Assembly: GCF_013149785.1 (NCBI RefSeq)
Contig: NZ_JABEZU010000003.1
Location: forward strand, 62,001-126,000
Length of the DNA stretch: 64,000 nucleotides
Direction of reading: 5' to 3'
From: Isoptericola halotolerans
Lineage (GTDB): Bacteria; Actinomycetota; Actinomycetes; Actinomycetales; Cellulomonadaceae
Positions 29,395 through 38,801 of this stretch are shown in pieces. The notes under the pieces were generated by a model that was not told where the DNA came from, made no database searches, and worked only from the letters and a program-made list of their open reading frames with translations. Within the stretch, counting starts at the first letter, position 1, and every line of letters begins with the position of its first letter. A program made the translations under genes and the position numbers.

Positions 29395-31284
29395 ATGGGG
29401 CTGCTGAGCACGATCGAGACGCCCGCGGACGTGCGACGGCTGAGCCCTGCGCGGACGCGGCAGCTCGCGACCGAGATCCGCGACTTCCTGGTCGAGAACG
29501 TCTCGCGCACCGGCGGGCACCTCGGGCCGAACCTCGGCGTCGTCGAGCTGACGATCGCGATGCACCGCGCCTTCGCCTCGCCGCGTGACACGTTCGTCTT
29601 CGACACCGGCCACCAGTGCTACGTCCACAAGCTCCTGACCGGCCGCCAGGACTTCTCGGCGCTGCGCAAGCGCGACGGGCTGTCCGGCTATCCGAGCCGG
29701 GCGGAGTCCGAGCACGACGTCGTGGAGAACTCGCACGCCTCGACGGCGCTGTCGTGGGCCGACGGCATCGCCAAGGCCAACACCGTCCAAGGGCGGGACG
29801 ACCGGCACGTGGTGGCCGTCATCGGTGACGGGGCCCTCACCGGCGGCATGGCCTGGGAGGCGATCAACAACATCGCCGCGGACGCCGACCGCCGCCTCGT
29901 CATCGTCGTCAACGACAACGGTCGCTCCTACTCGCCGACGATCGGCGGCGTCGCCAACCACCTGGACACGCTGCGGGTCACCCGCGGCTACGAGGCGTTC
30001 CTCGGCTGGGGCAAGCGCACGCTGCACCGCACCGGCGCGCCGGGACGGTTCGCCTACGACTGGCTGCACGGCCTGAAGAAGGGCCTCAAGGACGTCGTCG
30101 CCCCGCAGGGCATGTTCGAGGACCTCGGGCTGAAGTACATCGGGCCCGTCGACGGCCACGACACCGAGGCCACCGAGGCGGCGCTCCGTCGCGCCAAGGC
30201 GTTCGGCGGTCCGGTGATCGTGCACGTCATCACCGAGAAGGGCCGCGGCTACACCCCGGCCGAGGAGGACGTCGCCGACCGGTTCCACGCCGTCGGCAAG
30301 ATCCACCCCGAGACCGGGCTTCCGGTGGCGCCGTCACGCTTCGGCTGGACCCAGGTGTTCGCCGACGAGATCGTCGAGATCGGCCGACGGCGCAGCGACG
30401 TCGTCGCGATCACCGCGGCGATGCTGCACCCCGTGGGCCTCGCCCCGTTCGCGCAGGAGTTCCCCGAGCGGACCTTCGACGTCGGCATCGCCGAGCAGCA
30501 CGCCGTCACCTCGGCCGCCGGCATGGCGTTCGCCGGGCTGCACCCCGTCGTCGCCGTCTACGCCACCTTCCTCAACCGTGCGTTCGACCAGGTCCTCATG
30601 GACGTGGCGCTGCACAAGGCCGGGGTGACGTTCGTGCTGGACCGGGCGGGCATCACCGGCGACGACGGCGCGAGCCACAACGGCATGTGGGACATGGCGA
30701 TGCTGCGCATCGTGCCCGGCCTGCGCCTGGCCGCCCCGCGCGACGAGGTGACGCTGCGCTCGGCGCTGCGCACCGCCGTCGACGTCGACGACGCCCCCAC
30801 CGTGGTCCGCTACCCCAAGGGCGCGCTCGGCGACCCGATCGAGGCGATCGAGGAGCTCGAGGGCGTCGACGTCGTCGCGCGCCACGCGCCCGCCGCTACG
30901 GCCCCCGCGGGCCGTCGCGTGCTCGTGGTCGGGGTCGGCTCGATGGCGGGCGCGGCGCTCGTCACCGGGGAGTCGCTGGCCGTGCACGGTCTCGAGGTCG
31001 ACGTGGTCTCCCCGACCTGGGTGCTGCCGGTCCCGGAGCGCCTGGTCAAGCTGACCGGTGAGCACGACCTGGTGGTCACCCTCGAGGACGGTGTGGTCGA
31101 CGGCGGCGTCGGGGCGATGCTCGCCCAGCGCGCCGCCGAACAGGGCGTGCGCACCGCCTTCGTGCACCGCGGCCTGCCGGTCGAGTTCCTCGACCACGCC
31201 TCACGCGATCAGATCGTCACCGAGCAGAGGCTCCGGGCCGAGGACGCCGTCCGGGACGCGCTGGCCGCGCTCGCGCAGGACTGA
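29395..31284 (+). CDS. dxs: 1-deoxy-D-xylulose-5-phosphate synthase
   Basis: Predicted 629-residue ThDP-dependent enzyme joining pyruvate and glyceraldehyde 3-phosphate, the first step of the MEP isoprenoid pathway. Motifs: [15 protein letters not shown] with the substrate His, [17 protein letters not shown], ThDP motif [16 protein letters not shown], and [17 protein letters not shown] with the catalytic Glu. The C-terminal transketolase domain is intact ([19 protein letters not shown]). The ATG at 29395 follows GGAGG (29385-29389); an open frame runs far upstream but is antisense to guaB1. A -10-like TAGAGT lies at about 29363. Confidence 0.97.
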   Translation: MGLLSTIETPADVRRLSPARTRQLATEIRDFLVENVSRTGGHLGPNLGVVELTIAMHRAFASPRDTFVFDTGHQCYVHKLLTGRQDFSALRKRDGLSGYPSRAESEHDVVENSHASTALSWADGIAKANTVQGRDDRHVVAVIGDGALTGGMAWEAINNIAADADRRLVIVVNDNGRSYSPTIGGVANHLDTLRVTRGYEAFLGWGKRTLHRTGAPGRFAYDWLHGLKKGLKDVVAPQGMFEDLGLKYIGPVDGHDTEATEAALRRAKAFGGPVIVHVITEKGRGYTPAEEDVADRFHAVGKIHPETGLPVAPSRFGWTQVFADEIVEIGRRRSDVVAITAAMLHPVGLAPFAQEFPERTFDVGIAEQHAVTSAAGMAFAGLHPVVAVYATFLNRAFDQVLMDVALHKAGVTFVLDRAGITGDDGASHNGMWDMAMLRIVPGLRLAAPRDEVTLRSALRTAVDVDDAPTVVRYPKGALGDPIEAIEELEGVDVVARHAPAATAPAGRRVLVVGVGSMAGAALVTGESLAVHGLEVDVVSPTWVLPVPERLVKLTGEHDLVVTLEDGVVDGGVGAMLAQRAAEQGVRTAFVHRGLPVEFLDHASRDQIVTEQRLRAEDAVRDALAALAQD

Positions 31285-31303
31285 GCCGGCGGCCGACGAC
31301 CTC

Positions 31304-32404
31304 TCAGGAGTGGGTGACCTTCACCGCCCGCTCGACGACGCCGTGCAGGTCGCCCGACTCGGCGAACCAGGCGCGCTGCTGCGCCGCCCCGCCGCCGGTC
31401 GACCAGAGGCGCCCGAGCAGCTCGGTGACGACGTCCAGGTCGCCGGTGTCCACGAGGGCGTCCCGCACGTGCTGGACGAGCTGCCCGACGACATCGTGGG
31501 CGGGCGCAGGCTTCCAGGTCAGGGGTGACACGAGGTTCTCGGAGAGCCCGGACCGCCCTGCGCGCCAGGCCGCCGTGCGTTCCAGCTCGACACCGGGGTC
31601 GGCGGCCGGGCGTCCGTCGGCGGCCTCGCGGGCCGCCGTCTCGACGAGGCCGCGCACCAGAGCGGCGACCAGCGTCGTGGTGTCCGGGTCGAGACACACG
31701 TCCATGACGCGCACCTCGACCGTCGGGTAGCGGGGCGAGAGTCGCGCGTCGAAGAACACCATGTTCCGGTCCAGGACGGTCTCGGTCGCCACGAGGGCGT
31801 CGACGGCGGCGTGGTAGGCCTCCGGCGTGCCGAAGTGCCGGGTGGGGCCGGCGGTCGGCCACCGCATCCATACCTGGGACCGGAAGCTCGCGTAGTCGGT
31901 GTCCTCGCCCTGCCAGAAGGGTGAGTTGCTGCTCAGGGCCATGATGGTGGCCAGCCACGGTCCGATCCGGTCGACGACGGCGACGCCCTCGGCGTCGTCC
32001 TCGACGGCGACGTGCACGTGGCACCCGCAGGTGAGCTGCTCGCGGGCCGTCATGCCGAAGACGTGCCGGGCCCGCTGGTAGCGCAGCCGCGACACCGTGG
32101 TGCCCGTGAAAGCGATCGGGGACGTGGCCAGAGCGACCGCGCGTGCCTCGACACGGTCCGCGGCGTCCTGGGCCCTGGCGCGGCCGGCCCGGATCTCCGC
32201 GGCGAGGTCCGTCAGGGAGGCGTGCGGATGCGTGGCGGTCTCGAGCTGCTCCTCCATGAACTCCGGCTCCAGCGCGCCCGTGCCGCCGCCCTTGGCCGGG
32301 TGACCGGACGCCTCCAGGGCCTCGGCGGCCTGGGCGACGGGCGAGCCGTCGGGCCCGACCAGCAGGAACTCTTCCTCGACCCCCATGGTGCGCGGCTTCG
32401 TCAT
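31304..32404 (-). CDS. Carboxylate-amine ligase, glutamate-cysteine ligase 2 (YbdK) family
   Basis: Predicted 366-residue ATP-dependent ligase related to gamma-glutamylcysteine synthetases. MGVEEEFLLV is the family start motif with metal Glu residues; EEQLETATHPHASL, CGCHVHVAVED and TVEVRVMDVCLDPDTT follow. It may join glutamate to cysteine or another amine; many actinobacteria keep several paralogues of uncertain substrate, some in ergothioneine synthesis, but no egt genes are adjacent. The ATG at 32404 is favoured because CATGAT on its strand ends 6 nt upstream; the ATG at 32386 just before GVEEE is the alternative. Confidence 0.85.
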   Translation of the reverse strand: MTKPRTMGVEEEFLLVGPDGSPVAQAAEALEASGHPAKGGGTGALEPEFMEEQLETATHPHASLTDLAAEIRAGRARAQDAADRVEARAVALATSPIAFTGTTVSRLRYQRARHVFGMTAREQLTCGCHVHVAVEDDAEGVAVVDRIGPWLATIMALSSNSPFWQGEDTDYASFRSQVWMRWPTAGPTRHFGTPEAYHAAVDALVATETVLDRNMVFFDARLSPRYPTVEVRVMDVCLDPDTTTLVAALVRGLVETAAREAADGRPAADPGVELERTAAWRAGRSGLSENLVSPLTWKPAPAHDVVGQLVQHVRDALVDTGDLDVVTELLGRLWSTGGGAAQQRAWFAESGDLHGVVERAVKVTHS

Positions 32405-32510
32405 GTCGGCATCATGGGGCCAGGTCCCGCTGGTCGCGCGTCGACACGCTGCCGCCGACACGTCAGGGCGCGGACACCCGCCGTTCACGCGCGTCTGCTT
32501 GAAATCGACC

Positions 32511-33398
32511 ATGGGTCGTACTCGCACCGTCGTGGCCGCGCTGGGCATCCCGCTGGTGGCTGCGACGGCAGCGGCCGCGATCGTCGTGGTGCTGAGGCGC
32601 CAGGCGGCGCTCGCCCGACGCCGGATCGGCAAGGCGCTCGGCGAGGTCGCCCTGGACGCCGACCGCGTGTGGCGCCGGCGCTACGCGGGAGAACCGCTCG
32701 AGCTGCTCGTGATCGGTGACTCCGTCGCCGCGGGGCTCGGTGCGGAGCGGCGCAAGGACACGCTCGGGGCGCGCGTCGCCCGCGGGGTGGGCACGAGGCT
32801 GCAGCGCCCCGTGCGGCTGCGGTGCGCCGCCGTCGTCGGCTCGGAGTCCTCGGCCCTGGCCGCCCAGATCGACACGCTGGACACCGGCTACCGGCCCGAC
32901 GTGGCGCTGATCGTCGTGGGCGGCAACGACGTGACCCACCGGGTCCCCCCGACGGTGTCCGCCCGCCATCTCGTCGAGGCGATCGAACGGCTCCAGGTGC
33001 GGGGGAGCGCCGTCGTGGTCGGCACCTGCCCGGACCTCGGCGCGCTGCGCGCCGTGCCCCAACCCCTGCGCACGCTCGGTTCGCGGGCCTCGCGGCAGCT
33101 GGCCGCGGTCCAGTCGGTCGCCGCCCGCCGGGCCGGGGCGCACACCGTGTCGCTGGCCGACGTCGTCGGGCCGTTCTTCGTCTCGTCCCCGGAGGAGGCC
33201 TTCAGCCTGGACCGTTTCCACCCGAGCGCGCTGGGGTACCGCCGCACGGCCAAGGCGCTGGTGCCCTCGGTGCTGGTCGCGCTCGGCGAGCGTGACGAGC
33301 TGCCACCGGGCCACGGCGCCCCCGACCCCCTCGCCGGGACGCGGCGTCGGCCCCGCGGCGGACGTCGAGGTCGCGCCGGGGGCCGACGTCGCGGCTGA
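32511..33398 (+). CDS. SGNH/GDSL hydrolase, membrane-anchored
   Basis: Predicted 295-residue esterase/lipase-like hydrolase. The N-terminus has one hydrophobic helix (residues about 8-27) acting as signal or anchor. Catalytic blocks: GDSVAAG (block I Ser), a Gly-containing block II, VGGNDVTH (block III Asn) and LDRFHPSALGYRR (Asp-x-x-His). The tail is very basic (RRRPRGGRRGRAGGRRRG), which may bind nucleic acid or acidic envelope polymers. Substrate unknown. It is divergent from the ligase gene with 106 bp between. The ATG at 32511 is the first in-frame ATG that gives a clean anchor; longer extensions overlap the divergent gene. Confidence 0.85.
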   Translation: MGRTRTVVAALGIPLVAATAAAAIVVVLRRQAALARRRIGKALGEVALDADRVWRRRYAGEPLELLVIGDSVAAGLGAERRKDTLGARVARGVGTRLQRPVRLRCAAVVGSESSALAAQIDTLDTGYRPDVALIVVGGNDVTHRVPPTVSARHLVEAIERLQVRGSAVVVGTCPDLGALRAVPQPLRTLGSRASRQLAAVQSVAARRAGAHTVSLADVVGPFFVSSPEEAFSLDRFHPSALGYRRTAKALVPSVLVALGERDELPPGHGAPDPLAGTRRRPRGGRRGRAGGRRRG

Positions 33399-33409
33399 CG
33401 CTCGCGGGC

Positions 33410-34099
33410 CTAGCGATCCTGGTCGTCCGCCTCGGCGAGCGCGGTGAGCCACTCCGCCCAGAACTTCTTCCACTGGTCGGCCTCGGCCGCGGTGGGGATC
33501 GACTCGTGCGTGGCCGTCAGCCGGCACCGGTCACCGACGGCGTCCGTCGACAGCATGAGGACCCCCTGGTCGACGTCCCCGTCGGGGCCGCTCTCGGTAA
33601 GGGTGAAGCGTGGCCGCTTCACCCCGGGCCGGGACCGCGGCACGAGCGTCAGGCCCGGCACGAGCGTGTCCGGTCCGCCGTCGTCCAGCAGCCGGGCGCG
33701 GACCGTCTGCCGGTCCGCGTCGAGCAGCCTGGACCGGCTGATCGTGAAGGTGCCGTCCGGCATCTGGCCCGGCAGCCGGATGCCGGTGATGCGCTCGTAG
33801 CCCACCACCACCGTCTGCACCCACCAGCCGGAGAAGGTGGCACGCTCGGTCACCCACGCGACGATCTCGGGGTGCGAGGCGGACCGGCCGGGTCCCGCGT
33901 CGATGTCTGCGACCCACTCGTCCCAGCCGAGGCCGGTCGCCTCGCGGACACGCTGGTCGGACAGCTCTGGTTCGCTGACCCAGCCGCCGGCGCCGGTGGC
34001 GGGTGCGGACAACAGGTGGCGTCGGGCGGCGGCGTAGCGCTCGCCGGTGCGGACCATGCGCTCGCGGACGCGGCGCTTGAACGACTCCTGGGTGGTCAT
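33410..34099 (-). CDS. DUF4287/SRPBCC-like domain protein
   Basis: Predicted 229-residue soluble protein. The N-terminal half (FKRRVRERMVRTGERYAAARRHLL, then GLGWDEWVADIDAG and HPEIVAWVTERATFSGWWVQTVVVGYERITGIR) matches DUF4287-type regions found fused to SRPBCC proteins. The C-terminal half looks like a degenerate START/AHSA1 fold ending in WKKFWAEWLTALAEA. A hydrophobic-ligand role is possible but unproven. The ATG at 34099 has CAGGAG 5 nt upstream. It converges on the SGNH gene with 11 bp between stops. Confidence 0.7.
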   Translation of the reverse strand: MTTQESFKRRVRERMVRTGERYAAARRHLLSAPATGAGGWVSEPELSDQRVREATGLGWDEWVADIDAGPGRSASHPEIVAWVTERATFSGWWVQTVVVGYERITGIRLPGQMPDGTFTISRSRLLDADRQTVRARLLDDGGPDTLVPGLTLVPRSRPGVKRPRFTLTESGPDGDVDQGVLMLSTDAVGDRCRLTATHESIPTAAEADQWKKFWAEWLTALAEADDQDR

Positions 34100-34344
34100 G
34101 GGGACTCCTGTGCTCGCTGGCGCGCCACCTGCGGCTCGCGCCCACCGGTGCCGCACCGGAACACGGATGTCCTGCGCGACGCGTCGAGCACTCGAGGTCC
34201 CCTTTGCCCTCACCTCCGGGCGACTGCCCGGTGGTCCCGGTGGCGCGAGCACCGGTCCGAGGGTGGGGCGGGACGCACCGCCCGATCCCGACCATACTCC
34301 GGACCGTCACGCCCTGCCAGGGCTCGTGCCGGTAGCGTGCTGGG

Positions 34345-35004
34345 GTGATCTGGCTGTTCGACCTCGACAACACGCTCGTGAACCGCGACGCCGCGTTCGC
34401 CGCCTGGGCGGGCAAGGCGGTCGCCGACCACGGGCGTACCGACGCAGACCTCGCGGCGATCGTGGCGGCCGACGACGGCGGCTTCTCCCGCAAGGCCGAC
34501 CTCGCCCGGGTGATCATCGACCGACTCGGGCTGCCGGACGACGTCCCGGCGACCATCGAGCTCTTCCGTGCCGGGATCCGCGAGCACGTCGAGGCCTACC
34601 CGGGGGTGCTCGACACCCTCGACGTGCTGCGTGGCGCCGGCCACCTCGTCGGTGTCGTGACCAACGGCGACCCGGCCCAGCAGCGCGGCAAGATCGCCCG
34701 CTGCGACGTCGAGCGCCACGTCGACGCGATCGTCGTGTCGGGGGAGGAGGGCGTCGAGAAGCCGGACCCGCGCCTCGTCGAGACCGCCCTCGAACGGCTG
34801 GGTGCGGCGGACGCCGACCGGCGCGACGTCTGGATGATCGGCGACGCCGCCCACGCCGACGTCGCGGTCGGCCGGGCGGCCGGCACCCGCACCGGGTGGG
34901 TGTCCCACGGGCGGGAGTGGTCGGGCGGCGCGCGGCCCGACGTCGTCGCCGCAAGCACTCGCGACGTCGTGGCGCTCGCGGCCTCGCCGGCGCACGGTCG
35001 CTGA
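34345..35004 (+). CDS. HAD family hydrolase
   Basis: Predicted 219-residue haloacid-dehalogenase-type phosphatase. Motif I is FDLDNTLV (nucleophile and acid Asp at residues 6 and 8), motif II VVTNGD, motif III Lys in EKPDPRLVE, motif IV IGDAAHADV. A helical cap lies between motifs I and II (C1 type). It probably dephosphorylates a small phosphorylated metabolite. TAGCGT (34333-34338) ends 6 nt before the GTG start, a leaderless pattern. It is divergent from the DUF4287-like gene (245 bp apart, nothing else seen there). Confidence 0.85.
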   Translation: MIWLFDLDNTLVNRDAAFAAWAGKAVADHGRTDADLAAIVAADDGGFSRKADLARVIIDRLGLPDDVPATIELFRAGIREHVEAYPGVLDTLDVLRGAGHLVGVVTNGDPAQQRGKIARCDVERHVDAIVVSGEEGVEKPDPRLVETALERLGAADADRRDVWMIGDAAHADVAVGRAAGTRTGWVSHGREWSGGARPDVVAASTRDVVALAASPAHGR

Positions 35005-35138
35005 GTGCTGCCGGGGCGCGGCGTGGCGGAACCTCACGCATCAGCGGCCGACGGGTGAGCTTCCGCGACGTCGGTCGAGGACGGTGCCGTGGGACCTCGT
35101 CCTTCAGCGGTGCCTTGCTCGGCACCGGACGCACCGGC

Positions 35139-35166
35139 GGCCCGGTCCCGACGTCGGGACCGGGCC
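35139..35166. terminator. Perfect 28-nt palindrome between the HAD gene and fadB
   Basis: Bases 35139-35152 (GGCCCGGTCCCGAC) are followed immediately by their exact reverse complement (35153-35166). The hairpin lies in the 206-bp gap between two convergent genes and most likely terminates both. No T-run follows on either strand. Confidence 0.7.
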
Positions 35167-35210
35167 ACCGGTGGTGTCACCCGGGGAGGGCATCGTCAGG
35201 TGACCTCGGC

Positions 35211-37361
35211 TCAGGCGGAGCCCCCGGGGACGTTCGCGACACCGTCGGGCAGGAGCCTGCGGCCGAGCACCCGCTCGCTGTACCCGGTGCGGTCCAGGTA
35301 CGGCGTGATCCCACCGGTGTGGAAGCCCCACCCGGCGCCGAGGATCATGCACAGGTCGATCTGGGACGGGTCGGACACGACCTGCTCGTCGAGCATGTGC
35401 CCGATCTCGACCGTCAGCGCGGTGAGCACCGAGTCCAGCACGCCCGCGGCGTCCAGCACCGGGGTGCCGGCGCGACCCTCGGTGCCCGCCGGCAGCGCCT
35501 CGCCGAACACGCCCTGGATCGCCGGGTCCACCGGCTTCGGCAGCCCGCGGCCCGGTGCGTCGAGCACGACTCGCGTGCCGTCGGCGACGATCTTCTCCAG
35601 CCCGGCCGAGCGGGGGAACCGGTCGCCGAGGTCCTCGCGCAGCGAGGTCAGCACGTGCAGCCCGACGGCGGGACCGACCAGGTCGAACAGCTCGAAGGTG
35701 GGCATCGGGAAGCCCAGCGGCGCCAGGGCGGTGTCCGCGACCTCCACCGAGGTGCCGTTCTCGACCGCCTCGACGACCTTGCCCATGACGAGCACCAGCA
35801 GCCGGTTCACGACGAAGCCGGGACGGTCGGCCACGAGCACCGCCGTCTTGCGCAGGCTCTTCGTGATCGCGAACGCGGTGGCCAGGGCCTCGTCCGAGGT
35901 GTGCTCGGCGTTGACGACCTCCACCAGCGGCATCTGGGCCACCGGGTTGAAGAAGTGGATCCCGACCACGCGCTCGGGGTGGCGCAGGTCCGCGGCCATC
36001 TCGGTGATCGACAGCGCCGAGGTGTTGGTCGCCAGGACCGTGTCCTCGCCGACGATCTCCTCGAGCTCGGCGAAGACCTTCTTCTTCAGGCCCATGACCT
36101 CGGTGACCGCCTCGATCACGACGTCGCAGGAGGCGAGGTCGGTGATCTCGGTGGTGCCCGAGACGCTGGCGACGATGCGGTCACCGACCTCCGGCTTCAT
36201 CCGGCCGCGAGCGACCAGCTTGTCCACGGTGCTGCGGACGAAGCCCAGGCCCTTCTCGACGCGCTCGGTGTCCAGGTCGCGCATGACGACCGGGACGCCC
36301 AGACGCTGCGAGACCAGCAGCGCGATCTGGGCGGCCATCAGCCCGGCACCCACGATGCCGACGCGCGTCACCGGCCTGGCGAGCCTCTTGTCCGGCGCGC
36401 CCTTCGGCTTCTTGCCCGACGACGTGAGCTGGAACGCGTAGACGCTCGCCCGCATCTCGTCGGACATGATGAGGTCGGCCAGCGCCTCGTCCTCGGCGGC
36501 GAACGCCTCCTCGCGCGAGGCGGTGCGGGCACCCGCCAGCAGGTCCAGCGCGCGGTAGGGGGCCGGCCGGGAGCCGTGGATCACCGCGTCGAGGCGCTCG
36601 CGGGTGGCGTGCACGACGGCGTCCCACACGGGCTGCGGGTCGAGCTCCCGCCGCGCCGGGGTGACCTCACCGCGCAGCACGCGGGCGGCCCAGTCGACCG
36701 ACCGCTCGAGGAAGTCCGCGGCCTCGAACAGCTCGTCGACCAGGCCGATCTCGAGGGCCTCGGCGGGCTTGAACGGCTTGTTCGCCGCCGGCCGGGTGAG
36801 GAGCACGTCGACGGCCTTCTCGATGCCGACCAGGCGCGGGACGAGGTAGGCGCCGCCCCAGCCCGGCACGAGCCCGAGACCGGTCTCGGGCAGTCCGAGC
36901 GCTGCGGCGTCGGACGCCACGGAGCGGTAGTCGCAGTTCAGCGCGACCTCGAGGCCGCCACCGAGCGCCAGGCCGTTGACGAACGCGAACGTCGGCACGC
37001 CCATGGTGTGCAGCAGCTCGTAGGCGGTGTGGCCCGAGCGGCCGAGCTCGAGCGCCTGCTCGCGTGAGGTCACCGCCCCGACGCCGAGGAGATCGGCGCC
37101 CGCGGCGAGGAAGTAGGGCTTGCCGGTGACGCCGACGCCGACGATCTCACCGGCGGCGGCCCGCTGCTGCAGTGCCCTCAGTGCCGCGGTGAGCTCGGCG
37201 AGGCCCTCGGGGCCGAGGGTGCTCGGCTTGGTGTGGTCGAGCCCGTTGTCGAGGGTGACGAGCGCGAGGGTGCCGCCGCCGTCGGGCAGGGCGACGTCGC
37301 GCACGAGCGAGTGGGTGACGCGCTCGGTGCGCCCCTGCGAGGTCTGGGTGGTCTCCGCCAT
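35211..37361 (-). CDS. fadB: Fatty-acid oxidation multifunctional protein: enoyl-CoA hydratase / 3-hydroxyacyl-CoA dehydrogenase
   Basis: Predicted 716-residue enzyme. The N-terminal crotonase domain (about 30-260) has VNGLALGGGLEVALNCDYR for the oxyanion hole and LPETGLGLVPGWGG with the catalytic Glu region. From about 330 the NAD-binding domain starts RVGIVGAGLMAAQIA; HFFNPVAQMPLVEVV carries the catalytic His of the dehydrogenase, then DRPGFVVNRLL. It catalyses hydration and oxidation of enoyl-CoA in beta-oxidation. The gene starts 7 bp after the thiolase stop, forming a fadA-fadB operon. Confidence 0.93.
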   Translation of the reverse strand: MAETTQTSQGRTERVTHSLVRDVALPDGGGTLALVTLDNGLDHTKPSTLGPEGLAELTAALRALQQRAAAGEIVGVGVTGKPYFLAAGADLLGVGAVTSREQALELGRSGHTAYELLHTMGVPTFAFVNGLALGGGLEVALNCDYRSVASDAAALGLPETGLGLVPGWGGAYLVPRLVGIEKAVDVLLTRPAANKPFKPAEALEIGLVDELFEAADFLERSVDWAARVLRGEVTPARRELDPQPVWDAVVHATRERLDAVIHGSRPAPYRALDLLAGARTASREEAFAAEDEALADLIMSDEMRASVYAFQLTSSGKKPKGAPDKRLARPVTRVGIVGAGLMAAQIALLVSQRLGVPVVMRDLDTERVEKGLGFVRSTVDKLVARGRMKPEVGDRIVASVSGTTEITDLASCDVVIEAVTEVMGLKKKVFAELEEIVGEDTVLATNTSALSITEMAADLRHPERVVGIHFFNPVAQMPLVEVVNAEHTSDEALATAFAITKSLRKTAVLVADRPGFVVNRLLVLVMGKVVEAVENGTSVEVADTALAPLGFPMPTFELFDLVGPAVGLHVLTSLREDLGDRFPRSAGLEKIVADGTRVVLDAPGRGLPKPVDPAIQGVFGEALPAGTEGRAGTPVLDAAGVLDSVLTALTVEIGHMLDEQVVSDPSQIDLCMILGAGWGFHTGGITPYLDRTGYSERVLGRRLLPDGVANVPGGSA

Positions 37362-37368
37362 GGTCAGT

Positions 37369-38640
37369 TCAGCCCTCCGTGGTTGCCGGGACGTGGCCCG
37401 AGTAGTCGGCGTGGTGCGGGTTCTCCCAGATCACGGTGCCGCCCTGTCCGAGCCCGACGCACATGGTCGTGATGCCGTAGCGGACCTCGGGATGCTGGGC
37501 GAACTGGCGGGCGAGCTGCGTCATGAGACGCACGCCCGAGCTGGCCAGCGGGTGGCCGACGGCGATCGCGCCGCCGTAGCGGTTGACGCGCTCGTCGTCG
37601 TCGGCGATGCCGTAGTGGTCCAGGAAGCTGAGCACCTGCACGGCGAAGGCTTCGTTGATCTCGAACAGGCCGATGTCGTCGATGCTCAGCCCTGCCTTCG
37701 CGAGCGCCTTGTCGGTGGCCGGTACGGGCCCGTAGCCCATGATCTCCGCCGGGACGCCGGCGAAGGCGTAGGAGACCATCCGCATGGCGGCCGGCAGGCC
37801 GAGCTCGTCGGCGGTCTCGCCCGCCGCGAGCAGCGACACGGTGGCGCCGTCGGTGAGCGGCGAGGCGTTGCCGGCCGTGACGCGGCCCCCGGGCCGGAAC
37901 GGCGTCTTGAGACCGGCGATGCCCTCGACGGTGGTGCTGGGCCGGGGGAGCTCGTCGGCGGTGGCCAGGCCCCACCCCTGCTCGGTCGAGCGGACGGCGA
38001 CGGGCACGATCTCCGGGCCGATGTCGCCGTTGGCGACGGCCTTGGCGTACTTGGCCTGGGTGTCGACCGCGTACGCGTCGGCCCGCTCCTTGGTCAGGTG
38101 CGGGAACTTGTCGTGCAGGTTCTCGGCTGTCACGCCCATGTTGAGCGCGGCCGGGTCGACCAGCTTCTCGGCGAGGAACCGCGGGTTGGGGTCGGCGTCC
38201 AGGCCCATGGGGTGGCGCCCCATGTGCTCCACCCCACCGGCGACGACGACGTCGGACGCGCCGACGGCGATGCTGGAGGCCGTGGTGGTCACCGCGGTCA
38301 TGGCGCCGGCGCACATGCGGTCGATCGCGTAGCCGGGCACGGAGTGCGGCAGTCCCGCCAGGAGGCCGACCGTGCGGCCGAGGGTGAGCCCCTGGTCGCC
38401 CTGCTGGGTGGTCGCGGCGATCGCGACCTCGTCGATCCGGTCGAGGGGGAGTCCGGGGTGGCGGCGCAGCAGCTCGCGCAGGGCCTTGACGACGAGGTCG
38501 TCGGCCCGCGTCTCGGCGAGGAGCCCGTCGGCCTTGGCCTTGCCGAAGGGGGTGCGCACCCCCTCGACGAAGACCACGTCGCGCAGTGCGCGGGGGGCCG
38601 GGTCGCGGGTCGTGCCGGGGGCCTGGGGGGCCACGGTCAT
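37369..38640 (-). CDS. fadA: Acetyl-CoA acyltransferase (thiolase)
   Basis: Predicted 423-residue thiolase cleaving 3-ketoacyl-CoA in the last step of beta-oxidation. The nucleophilic Cys lies in DRMCAGAMTAV, the second site in INEAFAVQ, the His in GGAIAVGHPLASSG, and the second Cys in TTMCVGLGQGG. GGAG precedes the ATG. It is the first gene of the fadAB pair. The 161 bp upstream contain no other gene; a minus-strand TATGCT near 38750 is a possible -10. Confidence 0.95.
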   Translation of the reverse strand: MTVAPQAPGTTRDPAPRALRDVVFVEGVRTPFGKAKADGLLAETRADDLVVKALRELLRRHPGLPLDRIDEVAIAATTQQGDQGLTLGRTVGLLAGLPHSVPGYAIDRMCAGAMTAVTTTASSIAVGASDVVVAGGVEHMGRHPMGLDADPNPRFLAEKLVDPAALNMGVTAENLHDKFPHLTKERADAYAVDTQAKYAKAVANGDIGPEIVPVAVRSTEQGWGLATADELPRPSTTVEGIAGLKTPFRPGGRVTAGNASPLTDGATVSLLAAGETADELGLPAAMRMVSYAFAGVPAEIMGYGPVPATDKALAKAGLSIDDIGLFEINEAFAVQVLSFLDHYGIADDDERVNRYGGAIAVGHPLASSGVRLMTQLARQFAQHPEVRYGITTMCVGLGQGGTVIWENPHHADYSGHVPATTEG

Positions 38641-38801
38641 GGCAGCTCCGTCCGTTGCGGTGGTTCGGTTCCGACGGTGCCGGGAGCATCGTCGCTCGGA
38701 GCCTCCGGAGGATCACCCGGGGCTCAGGTACACGCTACCGCGCGTACCGGAAACAGCATAGACCATCTGAGACCGAGTATCAGGAGCTTGTCGGCGGCTG
38801 G